Assembly: GCF_000172635.2 (NCBI RefSeq)
Contig: NC_018632.1
Span: forward strand, 3,348,001-3,412,000
Direction: 5' to 3'
DNA: 64,000 bases
Source of the DNA: Alteromonas macleodii ATCC 27126
GTDB taxonomy: Bacteria > Pseudomonadota > Gammaproteobacteria > Enterobacterales > Alteromonadaceae
Part shown: positions 1 to 8,903 of the stretch, piece by piece
Numbering within the stretch: position 1 is the first letter of the stretch
Layout: the number at the start of each line of letters is the position of its first letter
The notes under the pieces: model-generated
The model's input: only the letters and a program-made list of their open reading frames with translations
What the model was told of the DNA's origin: nothing
The model's database searches: none
Position numbers and translations under genes: made by a program

Positions 1-278
1 CGTTTTAGAACGTCGAAGATATTACTAAAGCTGGTCTGTATACAGCCAGCCAAAAAGAGTAGCCATGCGAGCTGCTTAAGCACGTCAGCGCTGAGTAACC
101 AGCTTAGCGAGATAGGTCCAAATAGCGAAGTGATTAAGGTTGTAGACCATAAAAAGGTGGCTGCGGTCGCCAACACCAATAAATGCTTGGCTACGCCGGG
201 TTTGCGTACCGTTAACAACAGCAATAAAAGGGCTAAGTGCGCCAGACTATTTAACCCATAGCCTACATCTGAAATCAT
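1..278 (-). CDS. prsK: PEP-CTERM system sensor histidine kinase PrsK (N-terminal part)
   Basis: Only the first ~92 codons are inside the window; the gene runs off the left edge. The start ATG (complement of 276-278) gives MISDVGYGLNSLAHL, followed by a leucine-rich membrane segment and further hydrophobic segments separated by short basic loops. This is the layout of the multi-spanning N-terminus of PrsK, the membrane kinase that in other bacteria partners the regulator PrsR in exopolysaccharide/XrtA-PEP-CTERM loci. The kinase domains are not visible, so the call rests on the N-terminal pattern. It lies downstream of and co-directional with the FabH-like gene, 147 bp apart. A PEP-CTERM substrate is encoded at 43 kb, which fits a genome with this sorting system. 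Confidence 0.7.
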   Translation of the reverse strand, partial: MISDVGYGLNSLAHLALLLLLLTVRKPGVAKHLLVLATAATFLWSTTLITSLFGPISLSWLLSADVLKQLAWLLFLAGCIQTSFSNIFDVLK

Positions 279-425
279 CCTTTTATCTCACCTTTATTAT
301 CATTATTTAGGAGATGAAATACAGGGAGGCGCATTGATGCAACGTCCCTGAAACCTTCGATATACAGCACATAACGTTTTTTAGCTAGGTACGGTGCGCA
401 GGCATCGCCCGCGCTATGATAAAAA

Positions 426-1556
426 CTATCGTTTACGGATCACTAGTGAGCCAATTGAATACCCTGCACCGAAAGAGCAAAGTACTCCCACGTCACCGGC
501 AACCAGGTCTTCATGGTTTAAACCAAACGCAATCACAGAACCCGCAGAAGCCGTGTTGGCATACTCGTCCAACACAATTGGCGCTTCGGTACGGTCAGCA
601 TCGCGACCTAACAGGCGTTTGCAAATCAAGGTGTTCATATTGATATTAGCTTGGTGAAGCCACCAACGCTTGACGCCTTCTGGCGTAATGTCGTGACTCG
701 CTAAATGCGCTTCAATATGCGCTGCTGCCAATGGACACACTTCCTTGAAAACTTTGCGACCCGCTTGATGGAACAGCTTATCAGGTCCATACGGATCAAC
801 GTCTTCGGCACGTGTCATGTAACCAAAATTAGAACGAATATTGTTTGAGAATTTCGTCAATGCTTTGGTGCTTAGCACGTCGTACACGTGCTCACTTTTG
901 GCGGTTTCAGCAAGCTCAAGCACCGTCGCCGTAGCCACATCGCCAAAAATAAAGTGACTGTCGCGATCAGCGTAGTTAATTTGCGGTGAGACCAACTCAG
1001 GGTTAATAACCAACACGCGAGTCGCATTTTTCGCGCTCAGCATTTCATAGGCGCGATGCATACCGAACGTTGCTGCAGAACAAGCAACTAGCATATCGAA
1101 ACCAAACCCTTCAATATTAAGGGCTTCTTGTACTTCAATTGCAATCGCAGGATAAGCACGCTGGGTGTATGCACACGACACAATCACAGCATCAATCTCA
1201 TCGGCAGTAACATTGGCGGATGCAAGAGCTAACTTGGCCGCTTCGACGGCAATTTCACCTTGGTGAGAAAGTTCGTCATCTGCTCGAGGGGCAATCTTAG
1301 GCTTCATTCGAGTGATGTCTAGCGCACCCTCTTTTCGATAGATGTAGCGACTTTTAATTCCTGATGCTTTTTCGATGAACTCTGCACTTGAATAAGGCAT
1401 TGCTGCTACATCACCTGATTCGATTTGCGCTTTATTTTCTTCGTTAAACGCATCTACGTAAGCATTGTAGCTATCTACGAGCTCTTCGTTAGTTATACTG
1501 TCTTTAGGGTGCCATACACCCACACCACTAATCACAACTTGCTGAGACATAGGCAT
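426..1556 (-). CDS. beta-ketoacyl-ACP synthase III family protein (FabH-like)
   Basis: A thiolase-fold condensing enzyme of 376 aa, longer than housekeeping FabH (~320 aa) because of an N-terminal insertion around residues 25-75. The catalytic triad is readable: Cys159 in VACSAATFG, His301 in WWLHQANIN and Asn334 in EYANTASAG. These enzymes perform decarboxylative condensation of an acyl primer with malonyl-ACP. Long FabH-like paralogues of this kind, such as the Pseudomonas PA3286 type, can take medium-chain acyl-CoA and feed fatty-acid synthesis; whether that applies here is inference. The start could be Met1 or Met3, since neither has a strong ribosome site. It is followed on the same strand by prsK. 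Confidence 0.85.
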   Translation of the reverse strand: MPMSQQVVISGVGVWHPKDSITNEELVDSYNAYVDAFNEENKAQIESGDVAAMPYSSAEFIEKASGIKSRYIYRKEGALDITRMKPKIAPRADDELSHQGEIAVEAAKLALASANVTADEIDAVIVSCAYTQRAYPAIAIEVQEALNIEGFGFDMLVACSAATFGMHRAYEMLSAKNATRVLVINPELVSPQINYADRDSHFIFGDVATATVLELAETAKSEHVYDVLSTKALTKFSNNIRSNFGYMTRAEDVDPYGPDKLFHQAGRKVFKEVCPLAAAHIEAHLASHDITPEGVKRWWLHQANINMNTLICKRLLGRDADRTEAPIVLDEYANTASAGSVIAFGLNHEDLVAGDVGVLCSFGAGYSIGSLVIRKR

Positions 1557-1751
1557 TCTCTATTATTTGATAGCACTATGGCGGTATTGAGCATTGCGTT
1601 ACTCTGTGTCCTAAACGCATCTATACCAGTGCAATTGAGCCTAATCGTATTTACCTTTAAAAATACGACTGCGTTTTATGTGTTATAGCTTACCCTAATC
1701 CTTAAACGGTGTAACCATAGTGAACGCAAGGAAAGCTCTATTCCTCCGTTT

Positions 1752-1817
1752 AATACCAGCCCGCATAGATAATTACCCACTCAGCGAGACTTAAAATGTT
1801 CGTAATCGTGGCGTGTT
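1752..1817. repeat. 66-bp dispersed repeat, copy 1
   Basis: This block begins AATACCAGCCCGCATAG and ends GGCGTGTT. It aligns without gaps to 5068-5133 with only about nine mismatches over 66 bp. Both copies are intergenic. It lies in the 401-bp gap between the FabH-like gene and the lipoprotein gene; the rest of that gap holds no convincing ORF. Sequence beyond 1817 (to about 1900) is not shared with copy 2. Confidence 0.75.
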
Positions 1818-1910
1818 TTCGAAGGTATAGTGGCTCTACATCAAGGTGACACAACAAAGATTAAGGACACTTTGAACTCGGCCTTCGGGAAGGTCTGGCA
1901 AGCTACCAAT

Positions 1911-1937
1911 AAAAAACCCCGCTTCAAAGCGGGGTTT
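1911..1937 (-). terminator. intrinsic terminator of the choice-of-anchor I gene
   Basis: Perfect 11-bp stem (AAACCCCGCTT at 1914-1924 with AAGCGGGGTTT at 1927-1937). On the minus strand it is followed by a T-run. It sits 21 bp after the stop codon of the minus-strand gene ending at 1958. Confidence 0.9.
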
Positions 1938-1957
1938 CATGTAATCAATACGGGAAC

Positions 1958-3760
1958 TTACAGCTGGTTGATTTGCCACACTGTTACTGTGCCGCTAACT
2001 TCGTTGCCTACTACAAGAAGAGGCACACCACTTGGGCTGTCTTCAGCGCTAACAAAAACCAGGCTTTCTGGCGCTAGGTCACCAATGACATCATCGCTTG
2101 TCAAACCTTCGGTTAGGTCACGGTTAATTACATATTCTGCAAATTGAACATCATAAGGGTTAGTAACGTCGTATACGAAAATACCGCCCATGCGCTCTGT
2201 GCCGATAAACGCATAAGTGCGATCGCCAACTTGACCCACGGTTAACGCTTCTGGCTCAGGACCTTTATTCTCCGAGCGCGAGTCGCTTGCATTTTCATCG
2301 TCACCATTGTTGAACTGCGCCCCATGAACCGACGCTGTAATACGTTCAAAATCATCACCCGAGTCATAAACCACTAAACCGTTTTGATCCCAGATTGTGA
2401 ATGAACGTGCACCGTAAGCGTACGCTGCATCGTACTCGCCGTTTCCGTCAGCATCACCCATAGCTGAAGTTACACGTAAGTCGTCCGCTTCACCTGTCGC
2501 CTGTAGCATAGCTAATTCAGAGTTGGCGGCAGCGGTAAGATCTTCTACTTTAACTTCGTCTGTATAAGCTAGACAGCCATCATCTTCGTCAAAATCAACA
2601 CCACCTGCAGCAGTACATGCCGCCTCATCAGCAGCGTCAAAGAAGTACTCACGGGCATCGCCTTCGTTAGCGGTAAGAATGAAAGTCGCATCCTTCCACG
2701 TAAAATTAGCAATGGTATCAGGCTGGTATACACCATAAATACCTGTGTACTGACCAAAACTCACCGCATCATTTTCTTGGATATCAATATTAAGTCCAGC
2801 CCAAGACTTAGTTCCTAGGCCGACGACATCTACCGTTAACTCTTCCAAGTCAATAATCGCAAGGCCATTGTTTTCCTGGAGACTAACGTATGCAACGTCG
2901 TTAGTAGCGGTGATGTATTCTGGTTCCAGATCTTTCGCTACCGTTGAGGTAATAGCTGTGCCGTTAATCGTGCGTCCTGCTGGGTTAGGAAACATCATTC
3001 CCTGCGCCATCAAATCTGCTTCAGTACCGTTTAGAGCAGTAAAGCCAACGGTCGTCCCCGTTTCTTCTGGCTCACCACTTGCAAGAATATTAATGACGCT
3101 AACAGAACCTTCAGGGTCAATGGTGTAGTCATCAGAAGGCTCACCCTCGTTCGCTACCAACACTTTGCCACCATCTGGCGTAAAAGTGACCATATCCGGT
3201 AGTGCGCCAACCTCGACAGAATCCAAAAAGGCTGGAGCAGAACTATCTAGCCCGTTGTAGAACAACACATAACCGTTATCAGTTTTAACGTCTGCAGGTA
3301 CAGCTACAGCCATAAGGTCACCGCTAACCGCAATACTTGTTAAGCTACCTAAAGTCACACCATTTATATCGGCAGGCAGTGCGATAGTGGTAAGCGTTAG
3401 CGTAGTGGTGTTTATCGGATCAGCCATAGTAGCCGTGCTTACGCTAGAGGCATCAATAACTGCTATTGTATTCGTCTCGCCGTTTGTCGCGTAAATCGTA
3501 TTGGTCTCAGCGTGGTATTGAACAATTTCTGCGGCCGTTTGATTGCCTAAGAAAGCACGACCAACGATATCCATTGCAATGCCGATTGACGCATCGGTAC
3601 CATCACTTCCGTCTGTCCCTGGGTCACCTTGTTCCCCTTGAGGTCCTTGAGCTCCTGTTTCGCCCTGCGCACCGTCGTCACCATCAAGGCCACATCCCGT
3701 GAGCGCCGCTGATACTAAAAATGCAAGTAACCCGTATTTAAACTTATTACGCACTGCCAT
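1958..3760 (-). CDS. choice-of-anchor I family lipoprotein with collagen-like N-terminus
   Basis: 600-aa exported protein. It has a basic N-terminus, a hydrophobic core and a lipobox LTGC with lipidation Cys23. Directly after the Cys comes a short collagen-like stretch with glycine at every third residue from 24 to 54, rich in Asp, Gln and Pro. The remainder (~60-600) resembles the beta-propeller-like choice-of-anchor I domain (phrases such as ITATNDVAYVSLQENNGLAIIDL and FIGTERMGGIFVYDV), found in secreted bacterial proteins and often annotated as alkaline-phosphatase-like. No catalytic function can be read. It is expected on the outer membrane or cell surface. It is monocistronic, with its own terminator at 1911-1937, and divergent from the M48 protease gene. 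Confidence 0.85.
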   Translation of the reverse strand: MAVRNKFKYGLLAFLVSAALTGCGLDGDDGAQGETGAQGPQGEQGDPGTDGSDGTDASIGIAMDIVGRAFLGNQTAAEIVQYHAETNTIYATNGETNTIAVIDASSVSTATMADPINTTTLTLTTIALPADINGVTLGSLTSIAVSGDLMAVAVPADVKTDNGYVLFYNGLDSSAPAFLDSVEVGALPDMVTFTPDGGKVLVANEGEPSDDYTIDPEGSVSVINILASGEPEETGTTVGFTALNGTEADLMAQGMMFPNPAGRTINGTAITSTVAKDLEPEYITATNDVAYVSLQENNGLAIIDLEELTVDVVGLGTKSWAGLNIDIQENDAVSFGQYTGIYGVYQPDTIANFTWKDATFILTANEGDAREYFFDAADEAACTAAGGVDFDEDDGCLAYTDEVKVEDLTAAANSELAMLQATGEADDLRVTSAMGDADGNGEYDAAYAYGARSFTIWDQNGLVVYDSGDDFERITASVHGAQFNNGDDENASDSRSENKGPEPEALTVGQVGDRTYAFIGTERMGGIFVYDVTNPYDVQFAEYVINRDLTEGLTSDDVIGDLAPESLVFVSAEDSPSGVPLLVVGNEVSGTVTVWQINQL

Positions 3761-4261
3761 TTGATTTCCTTTTTATTTGTATTTTTGTCGTACGTTATGA
3801 GGCTCGAGAAACCCGAGGATTTTTCCACCTTGTTCTCGCAAAGCGAAGGAAGAAAACAGGGATCCCTAACCTTAGTACACCAGAAATTTTATGTAACTTC
3901 TATGTATAAATTAGAATCAGTTTATGACACAAATATTAAATAGGCAAAAGCGCGTAACTTTTCTATAACAATGATGGCACACACGCCGCTTTAAATATGG
4001 ACAGCACGGAGCAGTAGGCTCAAAGTAATCACACTTCGTTCATGCAATTGTAAGCATATATTTCAAATATCCTAATGCGTGTAAGGAAAAACGGTTTAGC
4101 TTAACAGCGGAACACGCTTCGCTTTTTCAAAGGTATAGTTTTATTTATAAGCACTATCTGATACTAATATTGCCAAATAGACGTATAAACTGAATGGGAT
4201 AGTGCTTTAGCGCGCAAAAGTGAGCGAAGCGAGAACATTCAGTGATAAAAAAGGATTAACC
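3761..4261. other. intergenic divergent promoter region, no gene seen
   Basis: 500-bp AT-rich spacer between two divergent lipoprotein genes. I see no credible ORF with a ribosome site, no terminator and no strong palindrome. It presumably carries both promoters. A short TTCAAAGGTATAGT near 4125-4140 weakly resembles sequence just beyond repeat copy 1, which is too short to call. Confidence 0.5.
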
Positions 4262-5059
4262 ATGAAATTGAAATTCACAGCTTCGGCAGTTATTGCCGCA
4301 GCGCTTACTTTAACAGCCTGTGCAACATCTCCTACGGGTAGAAATCAAGTGTTGCTCTATTCTGAAACTCAGCTCGCGCAAATGGGTGATCAGGCATTCA
4401 CGGGCATGAAAGAAGAATTAAAAATTTCGAATAAAGCGGTTCAAAATTCTTACGTAGAATGCGTTGCAAATGCCATCACTGCTCAAGTACCAGCCACGGT
4501 ATTCAATGGTCAATGGGAAGTCGTTGTATTCGACGATGAACAAGTTAACGCATTTGCGCTACCCGGTGGAAAAATTGGTGTCTATACAGGCTTGCTCAAC
4601 GTTGCAGAAAACCAGCATCAACTTGCTGCTGTCATTGGCCATGAAGTAGGTCATGTTATTGCAGAGCATGGTAATGAGAGAATGTCGCAGTCAACATTGA
4701 TAAATATGGGCAGTCAGGCGGTAGGCCAAGTTTTAGCCGCGAATGAAGTGCCTCAGTCGGGTCCCATCATGGCTGCGATCGGATTAGGTGTTCAAGTCGG
4801 TGTCCAACTTCCTTTTAGCCGAACTCATGAATCTGAAGCCGATGTCATTGGCCTTCAGCTAATGGCGAAGTCTGGGTTTGACCCAAGACAATCTGTAAAC
4901 TTGTGGCAAAACATGGACGCAGCAAGCGGCGGCAACCGCCCAATGGAACTTTTGTCGACTCACCCAGCACCTCAAACCAGAATTGATAATTTACAAGCGA
5001 ACATGCCTAACGCCTATGCAGACTATCAAGCTACTGCTTACCGCCCGAACTGTCGCTAA
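4262..5059 (+). CDS. M48 family metallopeptidase, lipoprotein (LoiP/YggG-like)
   Basis: Zinc protease of 265 aa with a lipoprotein signal: basic start, hydrophobic core, LTAC lipobox with Cys20. The zinc site is HEVGH at 127-131 with a downstream glutamate ligand in HESEAD (Glu192), the M48 arrangement. LoiP/BepA relatives degrade or refold misassembled outer-membrane proteins in the periplasm. The start at 4262 is chosen because AAAAGGA lies 7 bp upstream; the GTG at 4220 would extend the protein with 14 charged residues ahead of the signal peptide. Single gene, followed by repeat copy 2 and a bidirectional terminator. Confidence 0.9.
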   Translation: MKLKFTASAVIAAALTLTACATSPTGRNQVLLYSETQLAQMGDQAFTGMKEELKISNKAVQNSYVECVANAITAQVPATVFNGQWEVVVFDDEQVNAFALPGGKIGVYTGLLNVAENQHQLAAVIGHEVGHVIAEHGNERMSQSTLINMGSQAVGQVLAANEVPQSGPIMAAIGLGVQVGVQLPFSRTHESEADVIGLQLMAKSGFDPRQSVNLWQNMDAASGGNRPMELLSTHPAPQTRIDNLQANMPNAYADYQATAYRPNCR

Positions 5060-5067
5060 AAGTAAGT

Positions 5068-5133
5068 AATACCATTCCGCATAGGTCATTACCCGCTCAT
5101 CGAGAGTTAAAACGTTCGTAATCGCGGCGTGTT
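5068..5133. repeat. 66-bp dispersed repeat, copy 2
   Basis: Begins AATACCATTCCGCATAG and ends GGCGTGTT. Gapless match to 1752-1817 with roughly nine differences, in the same orientation. It starts 8 bp after the stop codon of the M48 protease gene. Confidence 0.75.
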
Positions 5134-5155
5134 ACGTCGCACGTAATCTTAGGAT

Positions 5156-5186
5156 AAAAAAAACGCTGCGAAATGCAGCGTTTTTT
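5156..5186. terminator. bidirectional intrinsic terminator between M48 protease and mscS
   Basis: Stem AAACGCTGC (5161-5169) with GCAGCGTTT (5175-5183), flanked by an A-run on the left and a T-run on the right. It serves the convergent genes ending at 5059 (+) and 5204 (-). Confidence 0.9.
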
Positions 5187-5203
5187 GTTTGAAACCAACG
5201 AAA

Positions 5204-6046
5204 TTATTCGCTGTCTGCTTTGTGAAGATGTACATCCATTTGTGGGAATGGAATTGAAATACCCTCTTCATCAAAACGCAGTTTAACGTTTTCAGTGAAG
5301 TCGAATTTAACACCCCAGAAATCGGCAGAATTCACCCATGGACGAACAATAAAGTTCACGCTGCTGTCGGCCAGTTCAGATACTGCAATTTTAGGCGCTG
5401 GCTCTGCAAGAATACGCTCATCAGCCGCCACCATTTCTTCAAGAATTCTTTTCGCTTTAAGAAGGTCAGCGTCGTAACCTATACCAACAACCATGTCTAC
5501 ACGACGCGTGTCTCTTGCTGAATAGTTAGTGATGTTGCCACCGTAGATGTTGCCATTAGGAACAATAATTTCTTTATTGTCTGGTGTGTTCATTGTTGTT
5601 GTGAAAATACCAATCTTAACAATCGAACCAGCAGTACCTGCAGCTTCGACAAAATCACCCGCTTTAAATGGTTTGAAAACCAGAAGCATTACGCCAGCTG
5701 CAAAGTTCTTAAGCGAGTCTTGCAATGACAAACCAATAGCTAAACCAGCAGCACCTAATATAGCAACTAATGACGTTGTATCTACGCCTAGCTGATCAAG
5801 CGAAGCGACAATAACAAACAGCATTAGAATGGCGCTAAGGATAGCTTCCAGGAAGTCCACTAGCATGTTGTCGTATTTAGACTTGGCCATTAGGCGTCTA
5901 AATACAGATAAAATGAATCCAACTACGATCCTACCTATTACATAAATCGCGATTGCCATCAGAATGTTAATCCCCCACGGGATGGCGTAATCGTTTATGT
6001 ACCTTTCAACATCGCTTGCAGAAAAAAGCGAAAGTTTTTCTTCCAT
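5204..6046 (-). CDS. mscS: small-conductance mechanosensitive channel, MscS family
   Basis: 280 aa, close to E. coli MscS (286 aa). It has three transmembrane segments in the first ~125 residues. The pore-lining TM3 shows the Ala/Gly packing pattern GAAGLAIGLSLQDSLKNFAAGVMLLVFKPF in overlapping short runs, then the beta-domain with VPNGNIYGGNITNYS and a C-terminal alpha/beta cytoplasmic domain. It opens under membrane tension to release solutes after hypo-osmotic shock. It has a single-gene layout, with a terminator shared with the convergent M48 gene. The start ATG at 6046 is preceded by a plausible AAGGACC-like site. Confidence 0.93.
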   Translation of the reverse strand: MEEKLSLFSASDVERYINDYAIPWGINILMAIAIYVIGRIVVGFILSVFRRLMAKSKYDNMLVDFLEAILSAILMLFVIVASLDQLGVDTTSLVAILGAAGLAIGLSLQDSLKNFAAGVMLLVFKPFKAGDFVEAAGTAGSIVKIGIFTTTMNTPDNKEIIVPNGNIYGGNITNYSARDTRRVDMVVGIGYDADLLKAKRILEEMVAADERILAEPAPKIAVSELADSSVNFIVRPWVNSADFWGVKFDFTENVKLRFDEEGISIPFPQMDVHLHKADSE

Positions 6047-6629
6047 AATATGGTCCTTGTCATGGTTAGTTGATAATTACTCAAATACGGTAGCAGCTAT
6101 TTGATTTAAGACCAATATAATATGGGCTCAAACACAGTAAATTTGCTCTAAAGTCTAAGCTACATAGGTGTTTAAAAGCGTTAGCATTATACAAAAGTAG
6201 AGGAAATTCATTTGTTTTACTTTAGGATCCACTGTCCTTTTTTGTACATTTTTGCCGCGGTTTGTTGGCCATCTAGGCAAGGCGGGTGTTTGACGGTCTA
6301 GTAGCTCTAAATCGACAAGTTTCTATGCCTTATAGGTGGCACATAGGCGCTAGAATGAAAAAACAAAAAATGAACGTATTTTCTTCACTTGTCACACGCT
6401 TGTCACTCAACAAGCGCATCCTTCATCACGAAGCTTAAATGCGCTTTGTGTTTCTTTTCCATTTTTTGGAAGTTACCGAGTTATAAGACATTTTTTTTGA
6501 TGATTTTTTAGCCTCAAAGTTTTAGACTAAAGTCTCATGAAAGTTGACTGTTCACTACGCCTCATCAGTGTGTGTTGAGCAACTTCATGAAGGAGCTTTA
6601 GCAAACTATGTCACGTAAAGGATTAACGC
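6047..6629. other. intergenic region upstream of a small membrane ORF
   Basis: 583 bp with no long ORF. A 27-codon frame (6355-6438) begins MKKQKMNVFSS but has no good ribosome site and is not called. The region is AT-rich and should contain the mscS promoter and that of the small ORF at 6630. Confidence 0.4.
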
Positions 6630-6809
6630 ATGTTGCTTCTCATAACCCTGTTTTCGGTGGTTTTGTGTTTATTTTTATATTCACTGCGCACCGATAAAGG
6701 AAAACATACTAAGTACGCAAGAGCGGACTACCGCCCAGCAGCCCAATCGAAGTCTTCATCCAACGTGTTGAAATCTACTTCGAGAAACTCTTCGCCTTCC
6801 GCGGCCTAG
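6630..6809 (+). CDS. small single-pass membrane protein, 59 aa, unknown function
   Basis: Short ORF with a good ribosome site: AAAGGA lies 7 bp before the ATG. It encodes a strongly hydrophobic N-terminus (MLLLITLFSVVLCLFLYSL), one membrane helix, followed by a basic then serine-rich soluble tail ending SSPSAA. This is the shape of a small inner-membrane protein with a cytoplasmic or periplasmic tail. I do not recognise the family. It stands alone between mscS and rsmE and is followed by an interrupted palindrome at 6842-6898. It could be a chance ORF; the Shine-Dalgarno and the hydrophobic pattern are the only support. Confidence 0.5.
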   Translation: MLLLITLFSVVLCLFLYSLRTDKGKHTKYARADYRPAAQSKSSSNVLKSTSRNSSPSAA

Positions 6810-6841
6810 AGAGTGAGTCATGTGATTCTTAAATAGGCAGC

Positions 6842-6898
6842 ATGCTGTCGTTTGCGTAAGTTTTTGCATATTTACTTACGCGATGTTGTCGACAGCAT
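6842..6898. other. interrupted palindrome upstream of rsmE
   Basis: Two nested inverted repeats: ATGCTGTCG (6842-6850) pairs with CGACAGCAT (6890-6898), and GCGTAAGT (6854-6861) pairs with ACTTACGC (6874-6881). It lacks a T-run, so it is not a standard terminator. It may be an operator or an RNA hairpin. Confidence 0.5.
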
Positions 6899-6954
6899 TG
6901 CAACCTGTATTCACACACGTATTATACGCGTTAAAACTACACATCTGATTTGTT

Positions 6955-7683
6955 ATGCGTATACCAAGAGTTTATTACCCCAACCCAATCCCGTTAGAAC
7001 AAGAGTTTGAGTTAACTGAAGGCGCCGGTCATCACATCGCGACGGTACTGCGCATAAAGCCCAATCGCCCTATTGTGCTTTTTAATGGCGACGGCAATGA
7101 ATACAGTGCGCAAATTATTAGCGTTCAAAGAAAAAAAGTGACGGTTGAAGCCGACGCTTGTTTATCGCTAGCGAAAGAATCCCCGCTTCATTTGCACTTA
7201 GGTCAAGGGGTATCTAAAGGCGATAGAATGGATACCGTGCTACAAAAAAGCGTGGAACTTGGCGTATCAGAAATAACGCCCGTGATCACTGAACGCTGTA
7301 CGGTTAAACTCGACGAGTCGCGCTGGGAAAAGAAAATTCAGCAATGGCAGAAGATTATTATTGGCGCCTGTGAACAAAGCGGTCGCAACATTATTCCCGC
7401 GCTCAACGCCCCGGTTAGTCTTAATCAATGGTTGTCGTCTTCAACCAATACCACAAGATTAGTTCTCGCACCGGGCGCTGAACAAAGTTTGGCAAGACAA
7501 CCTTATAATGCTCAAGGCTTTCGTTTGCTTATTGGCCCTGAAGGTGGGTTATCTGAAACAGAAGTTCATCAGGCAAACGAAAACGGTTATCAGTCGGTAA
7601 GTTTGGGCCCACGTATTTTGCGCACCGAGACAGCGGCGATTACAAGCCTAAGTATTCTTCAAGCTCAGCACGGCGACTTCTAA
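6955..7683 (+). CDS. rsmE: 16S rRNA (uracil(1498)-N(3))-methyltransferase
   Basis: SPOUT-class methyltransferase of 242 aa (family ~240-245) that uses SAM to methylate U1498 of 16S rRNA. Visible are the N-terminal PUA-like RNA-binding part (GAGHHIATVLRIKPN), then the C-terminal trefoil-knot SAM site with LLIGPEGGLSETEV and LGPRILRTETAA. It is followed after 138 bp by gshB, the rsmE-gshB-yqgE-ruvX order common in gammaproteobacteria. The four genes may be co-transcribed in part. Confidence 0.95.
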   Translation: MRIPRVYYPNPIPLEQEFELTEGAGHHIATVLRIKPNRPIVLFNGDGNEYSAQIISVQRKKVTVEADACLSLAKESPLHLHLGQGVSKGDRMDTVLQKSVELGVSEITPVITERCTVKLDESRWEKKIQQWQKIIIGACEQSGRNIIPALNAPVSLNQWLSSSTNTTRLVLAPGAEQSLARQPYNAQGFRLLIGPEGGLSETEVHQANENGYQSVSLGPRILRTETAAITSLSILQAQHGDF

Positions 7684-7821
7684 GTCAGTATTTTAGGCAG
7701 CTATATAGCAAGCATAGTGCTAGCTCAGTAACTTGAAGAATTCAGGTGTGCCCCCATATATGTTTACAATCAGCTGGGCCATCTGAGCCGGCATTTTATC
7801 AACATTCAAGGTGAAAACATT

Positions 7822-8775
7822 ATGCAATATACCGTTGGCGTAATTATGGACCCCATCGCGAGCATTAAGCCACATAAAGATACAAGCTTTGCGATGATGC
7901 TTGAAGCTCAGCGCCGCGGTGCAAAGGTTGTATATTTTGAATTAAAAGACCTGTATTTAGACAATGGTAAGCCTATGGGTTTAGGTAAAACTGTATCGGT
8001 CAAGGATCAAGCTACAGATTTCTACACCATTGAAGACGAGTCGACCTTGCATTTAGGCGACATTGATGTGTTACTCATGCGCAAAGATCCACCCTTTGAC
8101 AGCGAGTTTTTGTATGCGACTCAGGTGCTGTCGCTTGCGCAGGACGCGGGAGCGCTAGTTGTGAATAACCCTCAAGCGCTTCGCGACTACAACGAGAAGC
8201 TGTTTACGTCGTACTTCCCAGAACACATTCCCAATACCTTAGTCACGAACAACCAAGCGCTTATCCGTGAGTTTCACGCCAAGCACCAAGACATTATTTG
8301 TAAACCCTTAGACGGTATGGGTGGCGCGTCTATCTTTAGAGTGAAGCCTGATGGCAATAACTTAGGCGTTATTATTGAAACCCTAACTAAGTTAGGCACG
8401 CGCTACATGATGGTACAAGAGTACCTTCCAGAGATTAAAGACGGCGATAAGCGCGTACTCATCGTTGATGGTGAAGTCATGCCGTATTGCTTAGCGCGAC
8501 TGCCTACAAAAGGGGAAACCAGAGGTAACCTAGCCGCTGGCGGTACAGGACGCCCTCAGCCAATCTCAGATTCTGACCGCGCCCTAGCCGAAGCCATCGC
8601 GCCAACGCTCAAGGAAAATAACATTTTATTTGTAGGACTTGATGTTATTGGCAGCAAAATTACTGAAATAAACATTACTAGCCCAACTTGCGTAAGAGAA
8701 ATAGAAGCAGCTTACGATGTTAATATAATGGGTGCGCTGTTTGACGCCATTGAAAAGCGCTTAGCCAGTAAATAA
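7822..8775 (+). CDS. gshB: glutathione synthetase
   Basis: ATP-grasp ligase of 317 aa that joins gamma-glutamylcysteine and glycine to make glutathione in the cytoplasm. Family-typical segments are DPIASIKPHKDTSFAMMLEA at the N-terminus, the ATP-binding KPLDGMGGASIFR loop, VQEYLPEIKDGDKRVL and the C-terminal INITSPTC. The length matches E. coli GshB (316 aa). An AAGGTGAAAAC ribosome site precedes the ATG. Glutathione links it to frmA and the GST elsewhere in this window. Confidence 0.97.
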   Translation: MQYTVGVIMDPIASIKPHKDTSFAMMLEAQRRGAKVVYFELKDLYLDNGKPMGLGKTVSVKDQATDFYTIEDESTLHLGDIDVLLMRKDPPFDSEFLYATQVLSLAQDAGALVVNNPQALRDYNEKLFTSYFPEHIPNTLVTNNQALIREFHAKHQDIICKPLDGMGGASIFRVKPDGNNLGVIIETLTKLGTRYMMVQEYLPEIKDGDKRVLIVDGEVMPYCLARLPTKGETRGNLAAGGTGRPQPISDSDRALAEAIAPTLKENNILFVGLDVIGSKITEINITSPTCVREIEAAYDVNIMGALFDAIEKRLASK

Positions 8776-8903
8776 AGTAAGGTTGTATTGGTAACACAGT
8801 GCAGTTCGTATCGTAAAAAGCAAATATGAGTGGATAGAGCGCCTTTAGCTTCAATAGTGTAAAGGCCCTCACAGAGCAAAAGATAGTAGATAAAAGACAA
8901 ACT

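Noticed and set aside
36..50. CTGTATACAG as a LexA box
   Set aside because: The spacing between CTGT and ACAG is 2 bp, not 8, and it lies inside the prsK coding region.
6355..6438. 27-codon frame MKKQKMNVFSS... upstream of the small membrane ORF
   Set aside because: No convincing ribosome site and too short to judge.
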